From positions 1-64,000 of the forward strand of contig NZ_VSFA01000009.1 of the NCBI RefSeq assembly GCF_008119785.1: DNA of 64,000 nt, given 5' to 3'. The notes below the pieces were generated by a model. The model was not told the origin of the DNA. It ran no database searches and saw nothing but the letters and a program-made list of their open reading frames with translations. A program made the translations under genes and the position numbers. This DNA is from Micromonospora sp. MP36. Its GTDB lineage: Bacteria > Actinomycetota > Actinomycetes > Mycobacteriales > Micromonosporaceae. Positions 8,123-16,461 of the stretch are shown piece after piece (position 1 is the stretch's first letter; each line of letters starts with the position of its first letter).

Positions 8123-9745
8123 TCAGGCCAGGTTGGACGAACGGGGGTACGCGTCGGCCGGGTCGGTCAGCACGTTGACCAGGTACGGCACGCCGGCGTC
8201 GAAGGCGCGGGTCAGGGCCGGGCCGAGGTCGGCGGTCTTCTCCACCGTCTCGCCCGCGCCACCGAGCGCCTCGACCACCTTGTCGTAGCGCAGCCCGGGC
8301 TGGAGGTCGGCGGCCACGTCGTAGCCGTACATGGCCCGCATCGGGTGCTTCTCCAGACCCCAGATGCCGTTGTTGCCGACCACGATGACCACCGGGAGCT
8401 GCTGCCGGACCAGGGACTCCACGTCCATCAGCGAGAAACCGGCGGCGCCGTCGCCCATCAGCACGCAGATCTGCCGGTCGGGGTGGCTGACCCGGGCCCC
8501 CATGGCGTAGCCCATGCCGGTGCCGAGGCAGCCGTACGGGCCGGGGTCGAGCCAGGTGCCCGGCTGCGCCGGCTCCAGGTACCTCCCGGCGTACGAGACG
8601 AAGTCACCGCCGTCGCCGATGGTGATCGCGTCGGCGGCGAGCACCCGGCGCAGCTCACCGTAGACCCGGGCCGGGCGGATCGGATCGGTCTCGGCGGCCA
8701 TCTCCTCGGCGTCGCGGGCCTTCGCGGCGTCCTCGGCGACCCGCAGTTGGGCGATCCAGTCGGCGTGATCGGCCCGCTCGCCGGGGTGCTCGGCCAATGC
8801 GGTGAGGATGAGCCGCAGGTCACCGGCGGGGCTGGCGGCCGGCTGGACGTGCCCGGCACGCTGGCTGGGCGCGTCGACGATGTGCACGACCTCGGCGTCG
8901 CCGAAGTCGCCGAAGCCCAGCCGGAAATCCAGCGGGGTGCCGATGACCACGACCACGTCGGCGCCCTTGAGGGCGACCCGGCGGGCCTTGGCGAAGGCGA
9001 GCGGGTGCTCCGGCGGCAGGGCGCCCCGGCCCATGCCGTTGGTGAAGACCGGCACCTGGAGCGACTCGGCGGCGGCGCGCAGGGCGTCGATCGCGTCGCC
9101 CGCGTAGACGTCGGAGCCGGCGATGATCACCGGGCGGGTCGCACCGGCGATCAGCCCGGCGGCCCGCGTGAGCTCGTCCGGGTCCGCCTCCAGCGGGGCG
9201 ACCGGAGCGACGGCCGGAAGGTCGGCGTCGCCGACCGAGAAGACCGCCTCGAGGGGGAAGTCGAGGAAGGCCGGGCCGCGATGCGGGGTGAGCGCCGCGG
9301 TGAGGGCGGCGGTGACCGCGCGCGGGATGTCGTCGGCGGTGAACACCGTCTCGGCGTGCTTGGTCACCGGGGCGACCAGGGGCAGGTGGTCCATCTCCTG
9401 CAGGCTGCCGGAGCCCCAGCGGAACTGCGGGGCCCGCCCGCCCAGCACCAGCACCGGCGAGGCGTTGAAGAAGGCGCTGGTCAGGCCGGAGACGCCGTTG
9501 GTGACGCCGGGGCCGGCGGTGAGCACGGCCAGGCCGGGGCGGCGCTGGAGCTTCGCCACGGCCTCGGCGGCGAAGACGGCGGACTGTTCGTGCCGGACGT
9601 CGTAGATCGGGAAGCCGGTCTTGTGCGCGGCGTCGTAGAGCGGGAAGACGTGCCCGCCGGAGAGGGTGAACATCTCCCGTACGCCGTGCGCGCGCAGCGC
9701 CGCCAGCGCCAGTTCGCCGCCGTGCCCCTCGACCCGTTCCGTCAT
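8123..9745 (-). CDS. Acetolactate synthase-like thiamine diphosphate enzyme, IlvG-like (540 aa)
   Basis: Single-subunit ThDP-dependent enzyme with the order PYR-binding domain, central FAD/DHS-like domain, ThDP domain. The catalytic glutamate region is VRHEQSAVFAAEAVAK; the ThDP/Mg site is GDGAAGFSLMDVESL ending in VGNNGIWG. Motifs such as FTLSGGHVFPLYD, TAGPGVTNG, GSLQEMDHLP and LEKHPM agree closely with mycobacterial IlvG-type proteins as I remember them. These are annotated as acetolactate synthase but are separate from the biosynthetic IlvB/IlvN enzyme and lie outside ilv operons, as here. ATG 9745 was preferred over the upstream in-frame start because GAAGGGAAG precedes it. The true substrate is uncertain: pyruvate condensation or another 2-oxoacid or acyl-CoA decarboxylation. 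An enoyl-CoA hydratase lies immediately upstream. Confidence 0.85.
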   Translation of the reverse strand: MTERVEGHGGELALAALRAHGVREMFTLSGGHVFPLYDAAHKTGFPIYDVRHEQSAVFAAEAVAKLQRRPGLAVLTAGPGVTNGVSGLTSAFFNASPVLVLGGRAPQFRWGSGSLQEMDHLPLVAPVTKHAETVFTADDIPRAVTAALTAALTPHRGPAFLDFPLEAVFSVGDADLPAVAPVAPLEADPDELTRAAGLIAGATRPVIIAGSDVYAGDAIDALRAAAESLQVPVFTNGMGRGALPPEHPLAFAKARRVALKGADVVVVIGTPLDFRLGFGDFGDAEVVHIVDAPSQRAGHVQPAASPAGDLRLILTALAEHPGERADHADWIAQLRVAEDAAKARDAEEMAAETDPIRPARVYGELRRVLAADAITIGDGGDFVSYAGRYLEPAQPGTWLDPGPYGCLGTGMGYAMGARVSHPDRQICVLMGDGAAGFSLMDVESLVRQQLPVVIVVGNNGIWGLEKHPMRAMYGYDVAADLQPGLRYDKVVEALGGAGETVEKTADLGPALTRAFDAGVPYLVNVLTDPADAYPRSSNLA

Positions 9746-9856
9746 CGCCGCTTCCCTTCGTAGCAGGACCGGAGTCACACGCTACTGGCCGGTAGCCCGG
9801 ATGTGAACCGGCCCCGGGTCGACGGCGGCAGGTGGCCCGTCGACCCGGACCGGGGC

Positions 9857-10630
9857 TCAGCGGCCGGTGAAGTCCGGCTTGCGCTTCTCGACGAACGCGG
9901 CCATCCCCTCGCGCCGGTCGTCGGTGGCGAAGAGCGCCGCGAAGAGCTGACTCTCCCAGGCAAGGCCCGAGTTGAGGTCCATGTCCAGGCCACCGTCGAC
10001 GGCCAGCTTGGCGGCCCGCAGGGCCTGCACCGGGCCGGTCAGGAACGGCTTGACGTAGGCGGCGGCGGCGTCGTACACCTCGGCGGCCGGGACGACCTGG
10101 TCGGCCAGGCCGATCCGCAGGGCCTCCTGCGCGTCGACCATCCGGCCCGTCATGATCAGGTCCTTGGCGCGCGCCGGGCCGACCAGGCGGGCCAGCCGCT
10201 GGGTGCCGCCGGCGCCCGGGATGATGCCGAGCTTGACCTCCGGCTGGCCGAGCTTGGCGTCGTCGGCCACGATCCGCCAGTCGCACGCGATGGCCAGCTC
10301 GCAGCCGCCGCCGAGGGCGTATCCGGTGATCGCGGCGACCACCGGCTTCGGGATCCGGGCGATGGCACCCAGCGCGCTGGACAGGTCGGCGGCACGCGCG
10401 GCCATGTCCACGTAGGACATGTCGGCCATCTCCTTGATGTCCGCGCCGGCGGCGAAGACCTTCTCGCCGCCGTACACGATGACCGCGCGGACCTCTGCGT
10501 CGGCGGTGGCCGCGGCCGCGGCGGCGCGCAACTCCTCCTGCACCTGGGTGTTGAGCGCGTTCATCGGCGGCCGCTCCAGCCGGATGGTGCCGATGCCGTC
10601 CTTCACTTCCAGCCTGACGAACTCGCCCAC
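9857..10630 (-). CDS. Enoyl-CoA hydratase (257 aa)
   Basis: Crotonase-fold enzyme that hydrates trans-2-enoyl-CoA in fatty acid beta-oxidation. Both catalytic glutamates are present, in [12 protein letters not shown] and [19 protein letters not shown]; the oxyanion-hole segment [10 protein letters not shown] is intact, and the C-terminus [20 protein letters not shown] matches true hydratases rather than isomerase or dehalogenase paralogues. GTG 10630 was chosen because it gives the family's usual length and has GAGGG upstream; the longer frame to 10735 overlaps the divergent gene. It is leftward and about 110 bp upstream of the IlvG-like gene, so co-transcription is possible. Confidence 0.93.
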   Translation of the reverse strand: MGEFVRLEVKDGIGTIRLERPPMNALNTQVQEELRAAAAAATADAEVRAVIVYGGEKVFAAGADIKEMADMSYVDMAARAADLSSALGAIARIPKPVVAAITGYALGGGCELAIACDWRIVADDAKLGQPEVKLGIIPGAGGTQRLARLVGPARAKDLIMTGRMVDAQEALRIGLADQVVPAAEVYDAAAAYVKPFLTGPVQALRAAKLAVDGGLDMDLNSGLAWESQLFAALFATDDRREGMAAFVEKRKPDFTGR

Positions 10631-10727
10631 GCTGCCCTCACTTCCTCGTCGAAGTCGCGTGCCAACCTTACGACCCGGGTCGTTGGGCAAGTAGTCTGGT
10701 ACACGCCCCGCCACCGGGAGTCCGGCC

Positions 10728-11246
10728 ATGATCACCTATTACGACGACAGGTCCGTGCAGGTCACCTCGACCGCCGTGCGCGTCGACGGCCGGACGTTCC
10801 CGCTCGCCGAGATCAGCGTGGTGTGGCACCGCCGGGGCAGCCGCTCCTGGCGGGTGCTCGCCGGCCGAGGCGCCATCGGGGCCGCCCTCGCCGGGCCGGT
10901 GGCCGCCGCGCTGGTCGGGGTCGGGCTGGCGATCTGGCTGCGGCCCTCGCCCGTGGTGATGGTCGCCGTCGTCGGCGCCTCGGTGCTGGTCGGCCTCGGG
11001 GTCGGGCCGCTCGCCGACGTCCTCTTCGAGCACCTCGACCGGTCGTACGACCGGGGCAGCCGGGAGCTGGAGATGTGGGCGCGCTGGCGCGGCCGGCCGG
11101 TGCGGTTGCTGCGCAGCGGCGACGCGCTGCGATTCGGCCAGATCTACCGGGCGGTGCAGCGCGCCATGGAGAGCGGGCCGGCGCCCCGGCGTCAGAAGGC
11201 GAGCGACTCGTCCGGCAGCATCGTCAGGCCGCGCAGCAGGCCGTAG
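10728..11246 (+). CDS. DUF6232-type two-helix membrane protein (172 aa), copy 1
   Basis: Starts [20 protein letters not shown], a short beta-rich cytoplasmic head with an ISVVWHRRG motif, then two transmembrane helices (about residues 45-64 and 69-90), then [19 protein letters not shown] and the C-terminal [12 protein letters not shown]. The layout and motifs match DUF6232 as I recall it; no function is known. A paralogue lies at 11788-12273 on the same strand. The 3' end overlaps the convergent SnoaL-like gene by 55 bp. The divergent start lies about 100 bp from the enoyl-CoA hydratase start. Confidence 0.8.
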   Translation: MITYYDDRSVQVTSTAVRVDGRTFPLAEISVVWHRRGSRSWRVLAGRGAIGAALAGPVAAALVGVGLAIWLRPSPVVMVAVVGASVLVGLGVGPLADVLFEHLDRSYDRGSRELEMWARWRGRPVRLLRSGDALRFGQIYRAVQRAMESGPAPRRQKASDSSGSIVRPRSRP

Positions 11247-11629
11247 AGGTCCTGCTCGCCCCAGAACTGGACGATGCGGCCGCCGGCCAGCCGGTACATC
11301 TTGCAGGCGCTCTGCACGGCGGTCGCCCCCGTAGCGTCCCGGCGATACGTCTGCGCCATCGAGACGACCACCCGGTCCTCCGCCGCGAACAGCTCCAGGA
11401 TCTCCTGGTCGACCACGGTCAGCCCGGGCGAAGAGATCGCGCCCTCGACGTGGTGCCGGCCGCGCACCGCCGCGCCCGAGCCGTAGATCTGCACGTCCTC
11501 GGCGACCACCTCGGCCAACTCGGCCAGGTCCTTGGTGACGAACGTCCGCAGGTACCGCCGGACCACCTCGACGTTGCGCTCCCGCTCGCTCTCCCCCGCC
11601 GGGCCGCCGGCGCCGTTCCGGTCCGTCAT
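11192..11629 (-). CDS. SnoaL/NTF2-like fold protein (145 aa)
   Basis: Small alpha+beta protein of the nuclear transport factor 2 superfamily: an N-terminal helix NVEVVRRYLRTFVTKDLAEL, then VAEDVQIYGSGAAVRGR, then a strand-rich sheet ending [20 protein letters not shown]. Members include polyketide cyclases, limonene epoxide hydrolases and many orphan binding proteins; no catalytic residue set can be assigned here. ATG 11629 gives the standard length. It is the only leftward gene between two DUF6232 paralogues and overlaps the 3' end of the first. Confidence 0.75.
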   Translation of the reverse strand: MTDRNGAGGPAGESERERNVEVVRRYLRTFVTKDLAELAEVVAEDVQIYGSGAAVRGRHHVEGAISSPGLTVVDQEILELFAAEDRVVVSMAQTYRRDATGATAVQSACKMYRLAGGRIVQFWGEQDLYGLLRGLTMLPDESLAF

Positions 11630-11787
11630 GGGCCCGGACGCTACCCGGTTGGTCGTCCCTCCGCTGCCCCAGCGGCTGCCGGGTCGAGTCGATATCGCAA
11701 GCGATTCAGCTCCACGGGAGGCGTGCATCAACCTGGCCGCCGGCCTGTCGCCGACAACAGACACTTGAACCGCGGTGGTTAGCCTTA

Positions 11788-12273
11788 ATGATGGCCCTCT
11801 ATTACCGGGACGACGCGGTACAGGTCACCTCCGAGGCCATCCGTGCGGGTGGGCACGTCGTCGCTCTCGCCGAGATCACGTACGTCTGGCACGCGCGCGG
11901 CCCGACCACGCTGGCCGTCCGGTCCCGGGTCCTCGGCCGCGGTGTGCTGGTCCTGCTCCTGTCGCTACCGCCGCTGGTGGCGGTGGTCTGCGTGCTGTCC
12001 CTCGCCTGGGCCGCGCAGGACCGGGGCAACTGGAAGCTGGCCCTGGTCGTCCTGGCGGGCTGCGCGGTCGCCGCGCTGGCGCTCGCCCCGTTCCTGGAGG
12101 TGCCGCTCGGCTGGCTGGACCGCTCGTACGACCGGGGCAACCGGGTGCACGAGCTGTGGGTGCAGCACCACGGGCGGGAGGTGATGCTGCTGCGTACGCC
12201 GGACGCGCTGCGGTTCGGGCAGATCTACCGGGCCGTGCAACGCGCCGTCGAGCAGCAGGGCGACCGACGGTGA
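11788..12273 (+). CDS. DUF6232-type two-helix membrane protein (161 aa), copy 2
   Basis: Paralogue of the gene at 10728. It shares the head ALYYRDDAVQVTSEAIRAGG, the ITYVWHARG strand, two membrane helices (about 50-72 and 82-105), [20 protein letters not shown] and the near-identical tail [14 protein letters not shown]. Two adjacent ATG codons (11788, 11791) are possible starts. Its stop overlaps a GTG at 12270 that opens an extended form of the next gene, so coupling is plausible. Function unknown; membrane location and duplication are the only firm facts. Confidence 0.8.
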   Translation: MMALYYRDDAVQVTSEAIRAGGHVVALAEITYVWHARGPTTLAVRSRVLGRGVLVLLLSLPPLVAVVCVLSLAWAAQDRGNWKLALVVLAGCAVAALALAPFLEVPLGWLDRSYDRGNRVHELWVQHHGREVMLLRTPDALRFGQIYRAVQRAVEQQGDRR

Positions 12274-12323
12274 CCGGCCGCCGCCACCCGGCGGTGCTGG
12301 CTGCGGCGACGCACACTGTGGGC

Positions 12324-13070
12324 ATGGCAATTCCCCTCCCCCGCCCCGGCGCCGTCGTCGGCCTCACCCGTTCCGCCCTGGACCAGGCGCTCGGCTCGGC
12401 CGCCGCGTTCGCCGCCGTGCCGGCCCGCGCCTTCGCGGTGCTCGACGACGTGGAGGCGCTACTGCGGCGGATCAACGCGGTGGTCGACCGGATCGAGGGC
12501 ACCCTCGACCGCACCGACCGGGTGCTCGCCGACGCGGAGACGGCGGTCAAGGAGGTCGCCGTGATCAGCGCCGCCGCCACCGAGGCCGTGGAGACCGCCA
12601 CCGGAGTCGCCACCGCCGCCGCCGTGCTGGTCGGCGAGGCCGAGCGGGTGACCCGGGCGGCGGGCACGGTGGTCGCCGAGGCCGACGCGGTGGCCGGGCG
12701 GGCAGCCGGCACGGTGGTCGCGGCCGAGGCGGCGGCCGGCACCGCCGGTGAGCTGCTGGCGGCGTACGAGCCGGCGCTGCGGCGGGCCGCGCCGATGGCG
12801 GCCCGGTTCGTCGAGCAGCTCAGCCCGGAGGAGGTGACCGCCGCGATCCGGCTGGTCGACGAGCTGCCGAAGCTGAAGGAGCACCTGACCTCGGACGTCC
12901 TGCCGATCCTGGCCACCCTGGACCGGGTCGGCCCGGACCTGCACGACCTGCTCGCCGTCACCCGGGACCTGAAGCTGGCCGTCGCCGGCATCCCCGGCCT
13001 CAACATGCTGCGCCGGCGGGGCGAACGCCGCAGCGACGAGCCGGCCGATCGCGAGGGCGTGGCCGACTGA
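12324..13070 (+). CDS. Alanine-rich amphipathic helical protein (248 aa)
   Basis: From MAIPLPRPGAVV the protein is almost entirely long amphipathic helix, with heptad-like alanine/valine/threonine repeats over about residues 40-170 and repeated AGTVVAEA/TVVAAEAA units. The look is of apolipoprotein-like or phasin-like coiled coils; I cannot name a family. A C-terminal part LDRVGPDLHDLLAVTRDL is more conventional. ATG 12324 gives a natural N-terminus, but a GTG at 12270 overlapping the upstream DUF6232 stop would add 18 residues and translational coupling. It might associate with membranes or lipid surfaces alongside the DUF6232 proteins (inference). Confidence 0.65.
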   Translation: MAIPLPRPGAVVGLTRSALDQALGSAAAFAAVPARAFAVLDDVEALLRRINAVVDRIEGTLDRTDRVLADAETAVKEVAVISAAATEAVETATGVATAAAVLVGEAERVTRAAGTVVAEADAVAGRAAGTVVAAEAAAGTAGELLAAYEPALRRAAPMAARFVEQLSPEEVTAAIRLVDELPKLKEHLTSDVLPILATLDRVGPDLHDLLAVTRDLKLAVAGIPGLNMLRRRGERRSDEPADREGVAD

Positions 13071-13116
13071 GCCGGGCCGCCCGCTGGAGCCGACCGGACG
13101 AGGCCGGGCGGACGGG

Positions 13117-13569
13117 TCAGCAGGCGCAGACGGCAGCGGCGCGGGGCGCGGTCAGCTCGTCCACCCGGCGGCGGACGGTCCCCTCCGGGGTGACCACCGG
13201 CAGGCCTTCCCGCGCCCAGTACTCGAAGCCGCCGATCATCTCCTTCACCGGCCAGCCCAGCCGGGCGAACTCCAGCGCCGACCGGGTGGCCCCGTTGCAG
13301 CCCGGCCCCCAGCAGTAGGTCACGACCGTCGATCCGGCCGGCACCAGCTCGGCGGCCCGGGCGGCTGTCTCGGCGGTGGGCAGGTGCACGGCGCCCGGCA
13401 GGTGGCCCTGCCGCCAGGCCGCGGCGCCCCGCGAGTCGACCACCACCAGGCCGGGCGTGCCCGCCTCCAGCGCCGTGTGCACGTCGCTGACGTCGGTCTC
13501 GAAGCTGAGCCGGGCGAGGAAGTGGGCGGCGGCGGTCGCCGGGTCGGCCGGCGGTACGGAGAACGTCAT
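13117..13569 (-). CDS. Rhodanese-like domain protein (150 aa)
   Basis: Single-domain rhodanese (sulfurtransferase fold). The CH2A-type motif is VVVDSRGAAAWRQGHLPGAV; the active-site loop is YCWGPGCNGATR, with Cys86 expected to be the persulfide-forming residue and Cys91 close by; MIGGFEYWAREGLPV completes the fold. The C-terminus ends in Cys-Ala-Cys, giving two extra cysteines of unknown role. It probably handles sulfane sulfur or acts in redox sensing. It is divergent from the GlxA-type regulator, about 70 bp apart, so the regulator may control it. Confidence 0.85.
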   Translation of the reverse strand: MTFSVPPADPATAAAHFLARLSFETDVSDVHTALEAGTPGLVVVDSRGAAAWRQGHLPGAVHLPTAETAARAAELVPAGSTVVTYCWGPGCNGATRSALEFARLGWPVKEMIGGFEYWAREGLPVVTPEGTVRRRVDELTAPRAAAVCAC

Positions 13570-13640
13570 GCGGTGATCCTGCGGCCTGGGCGGGCAGTGG
13601 CGGGAGTGGCGTGATCGCCGTCCTCCGCTAACATCCCGCC

Positions 13641-14609
13641 ATGGCTCCCGTGGACCGGACCGTGGCGGTGCTCGCGTACCCGGGGATGTCGGTCTTCGAG
13701 ACCGGCATCGTGACCGAGGTCTTCGGGCTGCCCCGGCCCGAGCTGGAGGTCGACTGGTATCAACTCATCGTCTGCGCGGAACGTCCCGGGCCGGTGCCGG
13801 TCGTCGGCGGCGCCGCGCTGCACACCCCGTACGGGCTGGCGGCCCTCGCCGAGGCCGGCACGGTGATCGTGCCCGGGGTGCCGGACGTCACCGCCGACCC
13901 GTCGCCGGAGCTGGTGGCCGCGCTGCGCCGGGCGCACCGCCGGGGCGCCCGGCTCATGTCGATCTGTTCCGGCGCGTTCGCCCTCGCCGGCGCGGGTCTG
14001 CTCGACGGTCGGCGGGCCACCACCCACTGGCGGTACGCGGATCTGCTGGCCCGCCGTCACCCGGCGGTCACCGTCGACCCGGACATGCTCTACCTGGACG
14101 ACGGCGACATCCTCACCAGCGCGGGCAGCGCCGCCGGGCTGGACCTCTGCGTGCACGTCGTCCGCCGCGACTTCGGCGCGGCGGTCGCCAACGCGGTGGC
14201 CCGCCGGCTGGTGATCCCGCCGCACCGCGACGGCGGCCAGGCCCAGTTCATCGAGGCGCCGGTGAGCGTCGACCCGGACGACGACCGGATCGCCGCCAGC
14301 GTGGCCTGGGCGGTCCACCACCTGGCCGAGCCGCTGACCGTGGCGGCGCTGGCCAGGCAGGCGCACATGTCGACCCGCAGCTACCTGCGACACTTCGCCC
14401 GGGCCACCGGTGTCAGCCCGATCCGCTGGCTGATCGACCAGCGGGTCCGGGCCAGCCTGCCCCTGCTGGAGACGACCGACGCGCCGGTGGCGGAGATCGC
14501 CACGGCGGTGGGTTTCGACAGTCCGGTCACCTACCGGCACCACTTCGGCCGGGCGATGCACACGTCGCCGTCGGCGTACCGGCGGGCGTTCCGGGCCGGC
14601 GCGGCGTAG
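13641..14609 (+). CDS. GlxA-family transcriptional regulator, DJ-1/PfpI plus AraC HTH (322 aa)
   Basis: Residues 1-175 form a DJ-1/PfpI-like sensing domain (VAVLAYPGMSVFETGIVTEV; nucleophile-elbow region MSICSGAFALAGAGLLDGRR), followed by a C-terminal AraC/XylS double helix-turn-helix (about 225-320, with MSTRSYLRHFARATGVSPIR and VGFDSPVTYRHHF). In this family the PfpI domain acts as a ligand or signal sensor rather than a protease. The effector is unknown. It is divergent from the rhodanese gene and convergent with the ribokinase-like gene, with only 4 bp between stops. Confidence 0.9.
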   Translation: MAPVDRTVAVLAYPGMSVFETGIVTEVFGLPRPELEVDWYQLIVCAERPGPVPVVGGAALHTPYGLAALAEAGTVIVPGVPDVTADPSPELVAALRRAHRRGARLMSICSGAFALAGAGLLDGRRATTHWRYADLLARRHPAVTVDPDMLYLDDGDILTSAGSAAGLDLCVHVVRRDFGAAVANAVARRLVIPPHRDGGQAQFIEAPVSVDPDDDRIAASVAWAVHHLAEPLTVAALARQAHMSTRSYLRHFARATGVSPIRWLIDQRVRASLPLLETTDAPVAEIATAVGFDSPVTYRHHFGRAMHTSPSAYRRAFRAGAA

Positions 14610-14613
14610 CCGG

Positions 14614-15513
14614 TCAGGCGGGCGGGGAGTACAACTCGTCGATTTCCACTCGGCGGGGCAGCGCCACCCACGCGCCGAGCCGGCGTGCGCAGGCCGCCCC
14701 GGCCGCGGCTGCCCAGTGCACCGCGTCGAGCAGGTCCCGGCCCTCGCCCCAGCCCACGGCGAGGGCGGCGGTGAAGGCGTCCCCGGCGGCGGTCGAGTCC
14801 ACCACGTCGACCTTCACCGCGGGGACGTGCACCGACGCGCCGTCCCGGTCGCCGTACCAGGCGCCGTCGGCGCCGAGGGTCAGCACCGCCCGGGGCACCA
14901 GCTCGAGCAGCGCGTCCGGCTCGTCCCGGCCCCGCCCGGTGAGGGCGTACGCCTCGGGCTCGTTGACCACCAGCAGGTCCACCGCGGCGAGCAGCTCCGC
15001 CGGCACCGGCCGGGCCGGCGCCGCGTTGAGCACGACCCGGGTGCCAGCCGCCCGGGCCGCGACCGCCGCCTCGGTCACCGTCTCGACCGGCACCTCCAGC
15101 TGCGCGACCAGCACGTCCGCCGCGCGTACGGCGTCCAGCTCGCCCTCGGTGAGGCCGGTGAACGCGCCGTTGGCGCCGGGGGTGACCAGAATGGCGTTCT
15201 CCCCCGCCCCGCCCACCATGACCAGGGCGACGCCGGAGGCCCCGTACACCACCCGGAGCTGGCCGGTGTCGACGCCGGCCGCGGTGATCCGGGCCTTGAG
15301 GGTGACCCCGAAGGCGTCCGAGCCGATCGCGCCGAGGAAGACGCAGGACGCGCCCGCGCGCACTGCGGCGATCGCCTGGTTGGCGCCCTTGCCGCCGGGC
15401 AGCATCACGAAGTCGCTGCCGAGCACGGTCTCGCCGGGGCGGGGCAGCGCGGCGGCGGTGCCGACCAGATCCATGTTGGCGCTGCCCACCACGGCGACCC
15501 GGGTCTGCGGCAC
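14614..15513 (-). CDS. Ribokinase / PfkB-family sugar kinase (299 aa)
   Basis: PfkB-fold kinase that phosphorylates a sugar with ATP. The N-terminal signature is GSANMDL, the first PfkB motif is PGGKGANQAIAAVRAGA, and the second PfkB motif with catalytic aspartate is DVVDSTAAGDAFTAALAVG. The order and length match ribokinase (D-ribose to ribose 5-phosphate), but the exact sugar is uncertain. The GTG at 15513 has GGAGGGAG a few bases upstream and gives the canonical start just before RVAVVGSANMD. It lies 17 bp downstream of the lone ABC ATPase gene, and the two probably share a transcript. Confidence 0.85.
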   Translation of the reverse strand: MPQTRVAVVGSANMDLVGTAAALPRPGETVLGSDFVMLPGGKGANQAIAAVRAGASCVFLGAIGSDAFGVTLKARITAAGVDTGQLRVVYGASGVALVMVGGAGENAILVTPGANGAFTGLTEGELDAVRAADVLVAQLEVPVETVTEAAVAARAAGTRVVLNAAPARPVPAELLAAVDLLVVNEPEAYALTGRGRDEPDALLELVPRAVLTLGADGAWYGDRDGASVHVPAVKVDVVDSTAAGDAFTAALAVGWGEGRDLLDAVHWAAAAGAACARRLGAWVALPRRVEIDELYSPPA

Positions 15514-15530
15514 GCTGCTCCCTCCTCCGC

Positions 15531-16325
15531 TCAGGCGGCGCGGGCGGTCCACCGATCGCCGACGCGCTGCACGACCAGCGGCAGGCCGAAGGTCTTCGAC
15601 AGGTTGTCGGCGGTGAGCGTGTCGGCGAGCAGGCCCTGGGCCACCACCCCGCCCTCGCGCAGCAGCAGGGCGTGGGTGAAGCCGGGCGGGATCTCCTCGA
15701 CGTGGTGGGTCACCAGCACCAGGGCCGGGGCGTCCGGGTCGTACGCCAGCTCGGCGAGCCGGGCGACCAGGTCCTCGCGCCCGCCCAGGTCGAGCCCGGC
15801 GGCCGGCTCGTCGAAGAGCAGCAGCTCCGGGTCGGTCATCAGGGCGCGGGCGATCTGCACGCGCTTGCGCTCCCCCTCCGACAGCGTGCCGTACGCCCGC
15901 TCGGCGAGGTGGGCGACGCCGAGCTGGCGCAGCAACGCCTGGGCGCGGATCTCGTCGGTGCGGTCGTAGCTCTCCCGCCAGCGGCCCACCACCGACCAGG
16001 CCGCGGTGACCACGACGTCGGTGACCCGCTCGTCGGCGGGGATCCGCTCGGCCAGGGTGGCGGTGGAGAGGCCGATCCGGGTGCGCAGCTCGTTGACGTC
16101 GGTGCGGCCGATCCGCTCGCCGAGGACGTGCACGGCGCCGGTGGTCGGGTGCAGCCGGCCGGCGGCCAGGTTGAGCAGGGTGCTCTTGCCGGCGCCGTTC
16201 GGGCCGAGCACCACCCAGCGTTCGTCCAGCTCGACCCGCCAGTCGACGTCGTGCAGCAGCGCGTTGCCGGAGCGCTTGACACCGACCCCGTCGAGGCTGA
16301 CCACCAGATCCAGGTCATCAGTCAC
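15531..16325 (-). CDS. Stand-alone ABC ATPase, YlmA-like (264 aa)
   Basis: Single nucleotide-binding domain with Walker A GPNGAGKST, a signature written LSEGERKRVQIARAL (E replaces the usual second G), Walker B PELLLFDEPAAGLD and H-loop VTHHVEEIPPGFTHALLL. That last motif is typical of YlmA/ModF-type ATPases, which lack an obvious linked permease, and none is present here. The GTG at 16325 starts VTDDLDLVVSLDG. It faces divergently the ABC ATPase/permease pair at 16458-18484, which is of a different subfamily, so the two should not be assumed to form one transporter. Confidence 0.8.
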   Translation of the reverse strand: MTDDLDLVVSLDGVGVKRSGNALLHDVDWRVELDERWVVLGPNGAGKSTLLNLAAGRLHPTTGAVHVLGERIGRTDVNELRTRIGLSTATLAERIPADERVTDVVVTAAWSVVGRWRESYDRTDEIRAQALLRQLGVAHLAERAYGTLSEGERKRVQIARALMTDPELLLFDEPAAGLDLGGREDLVARLAELAYDPDAPALVLVTHHVEEIPPGFTHALLLREGGVVAQGLLADTLTADNLSKTFGLPLVVQRVGDRWTARAA

Positions 16326-16428
16326 CGGTCCATCCAACCACGCGGCCCGCGAGGTGCCCCCCACGGGCGGGGTCGCCGCCATAGGGTGGGGCACCGTGTC
16401 GTTGGTCACCACACCCGGAGGATGGTTC

Positions 16429-16461
16429 ATGCCCGACACCTTCCAGGAGCCGCGGGGATGA
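16429..16461 (+). CDS. Possible 10-codon leader peptide coupled to ABC ATPase gene
   Basis: An ATG at 16429, seven bases after a strong GGAGG (16417-16421), opens a frame MPDTFQEPRG that ends at TGA 16459-16461. That stop overlaps the ATG (16458) of the ABC ATPase in the ATGA arrangement. The leader has a better-placed ribosome binding site than the ATPase gene itself, although GGAG at 16447-16450 could serve the latter. It may set expression by translational coupling. It is too short for homology evidence. Confidence 0.35.
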   Translation: MPDTFQEPRG

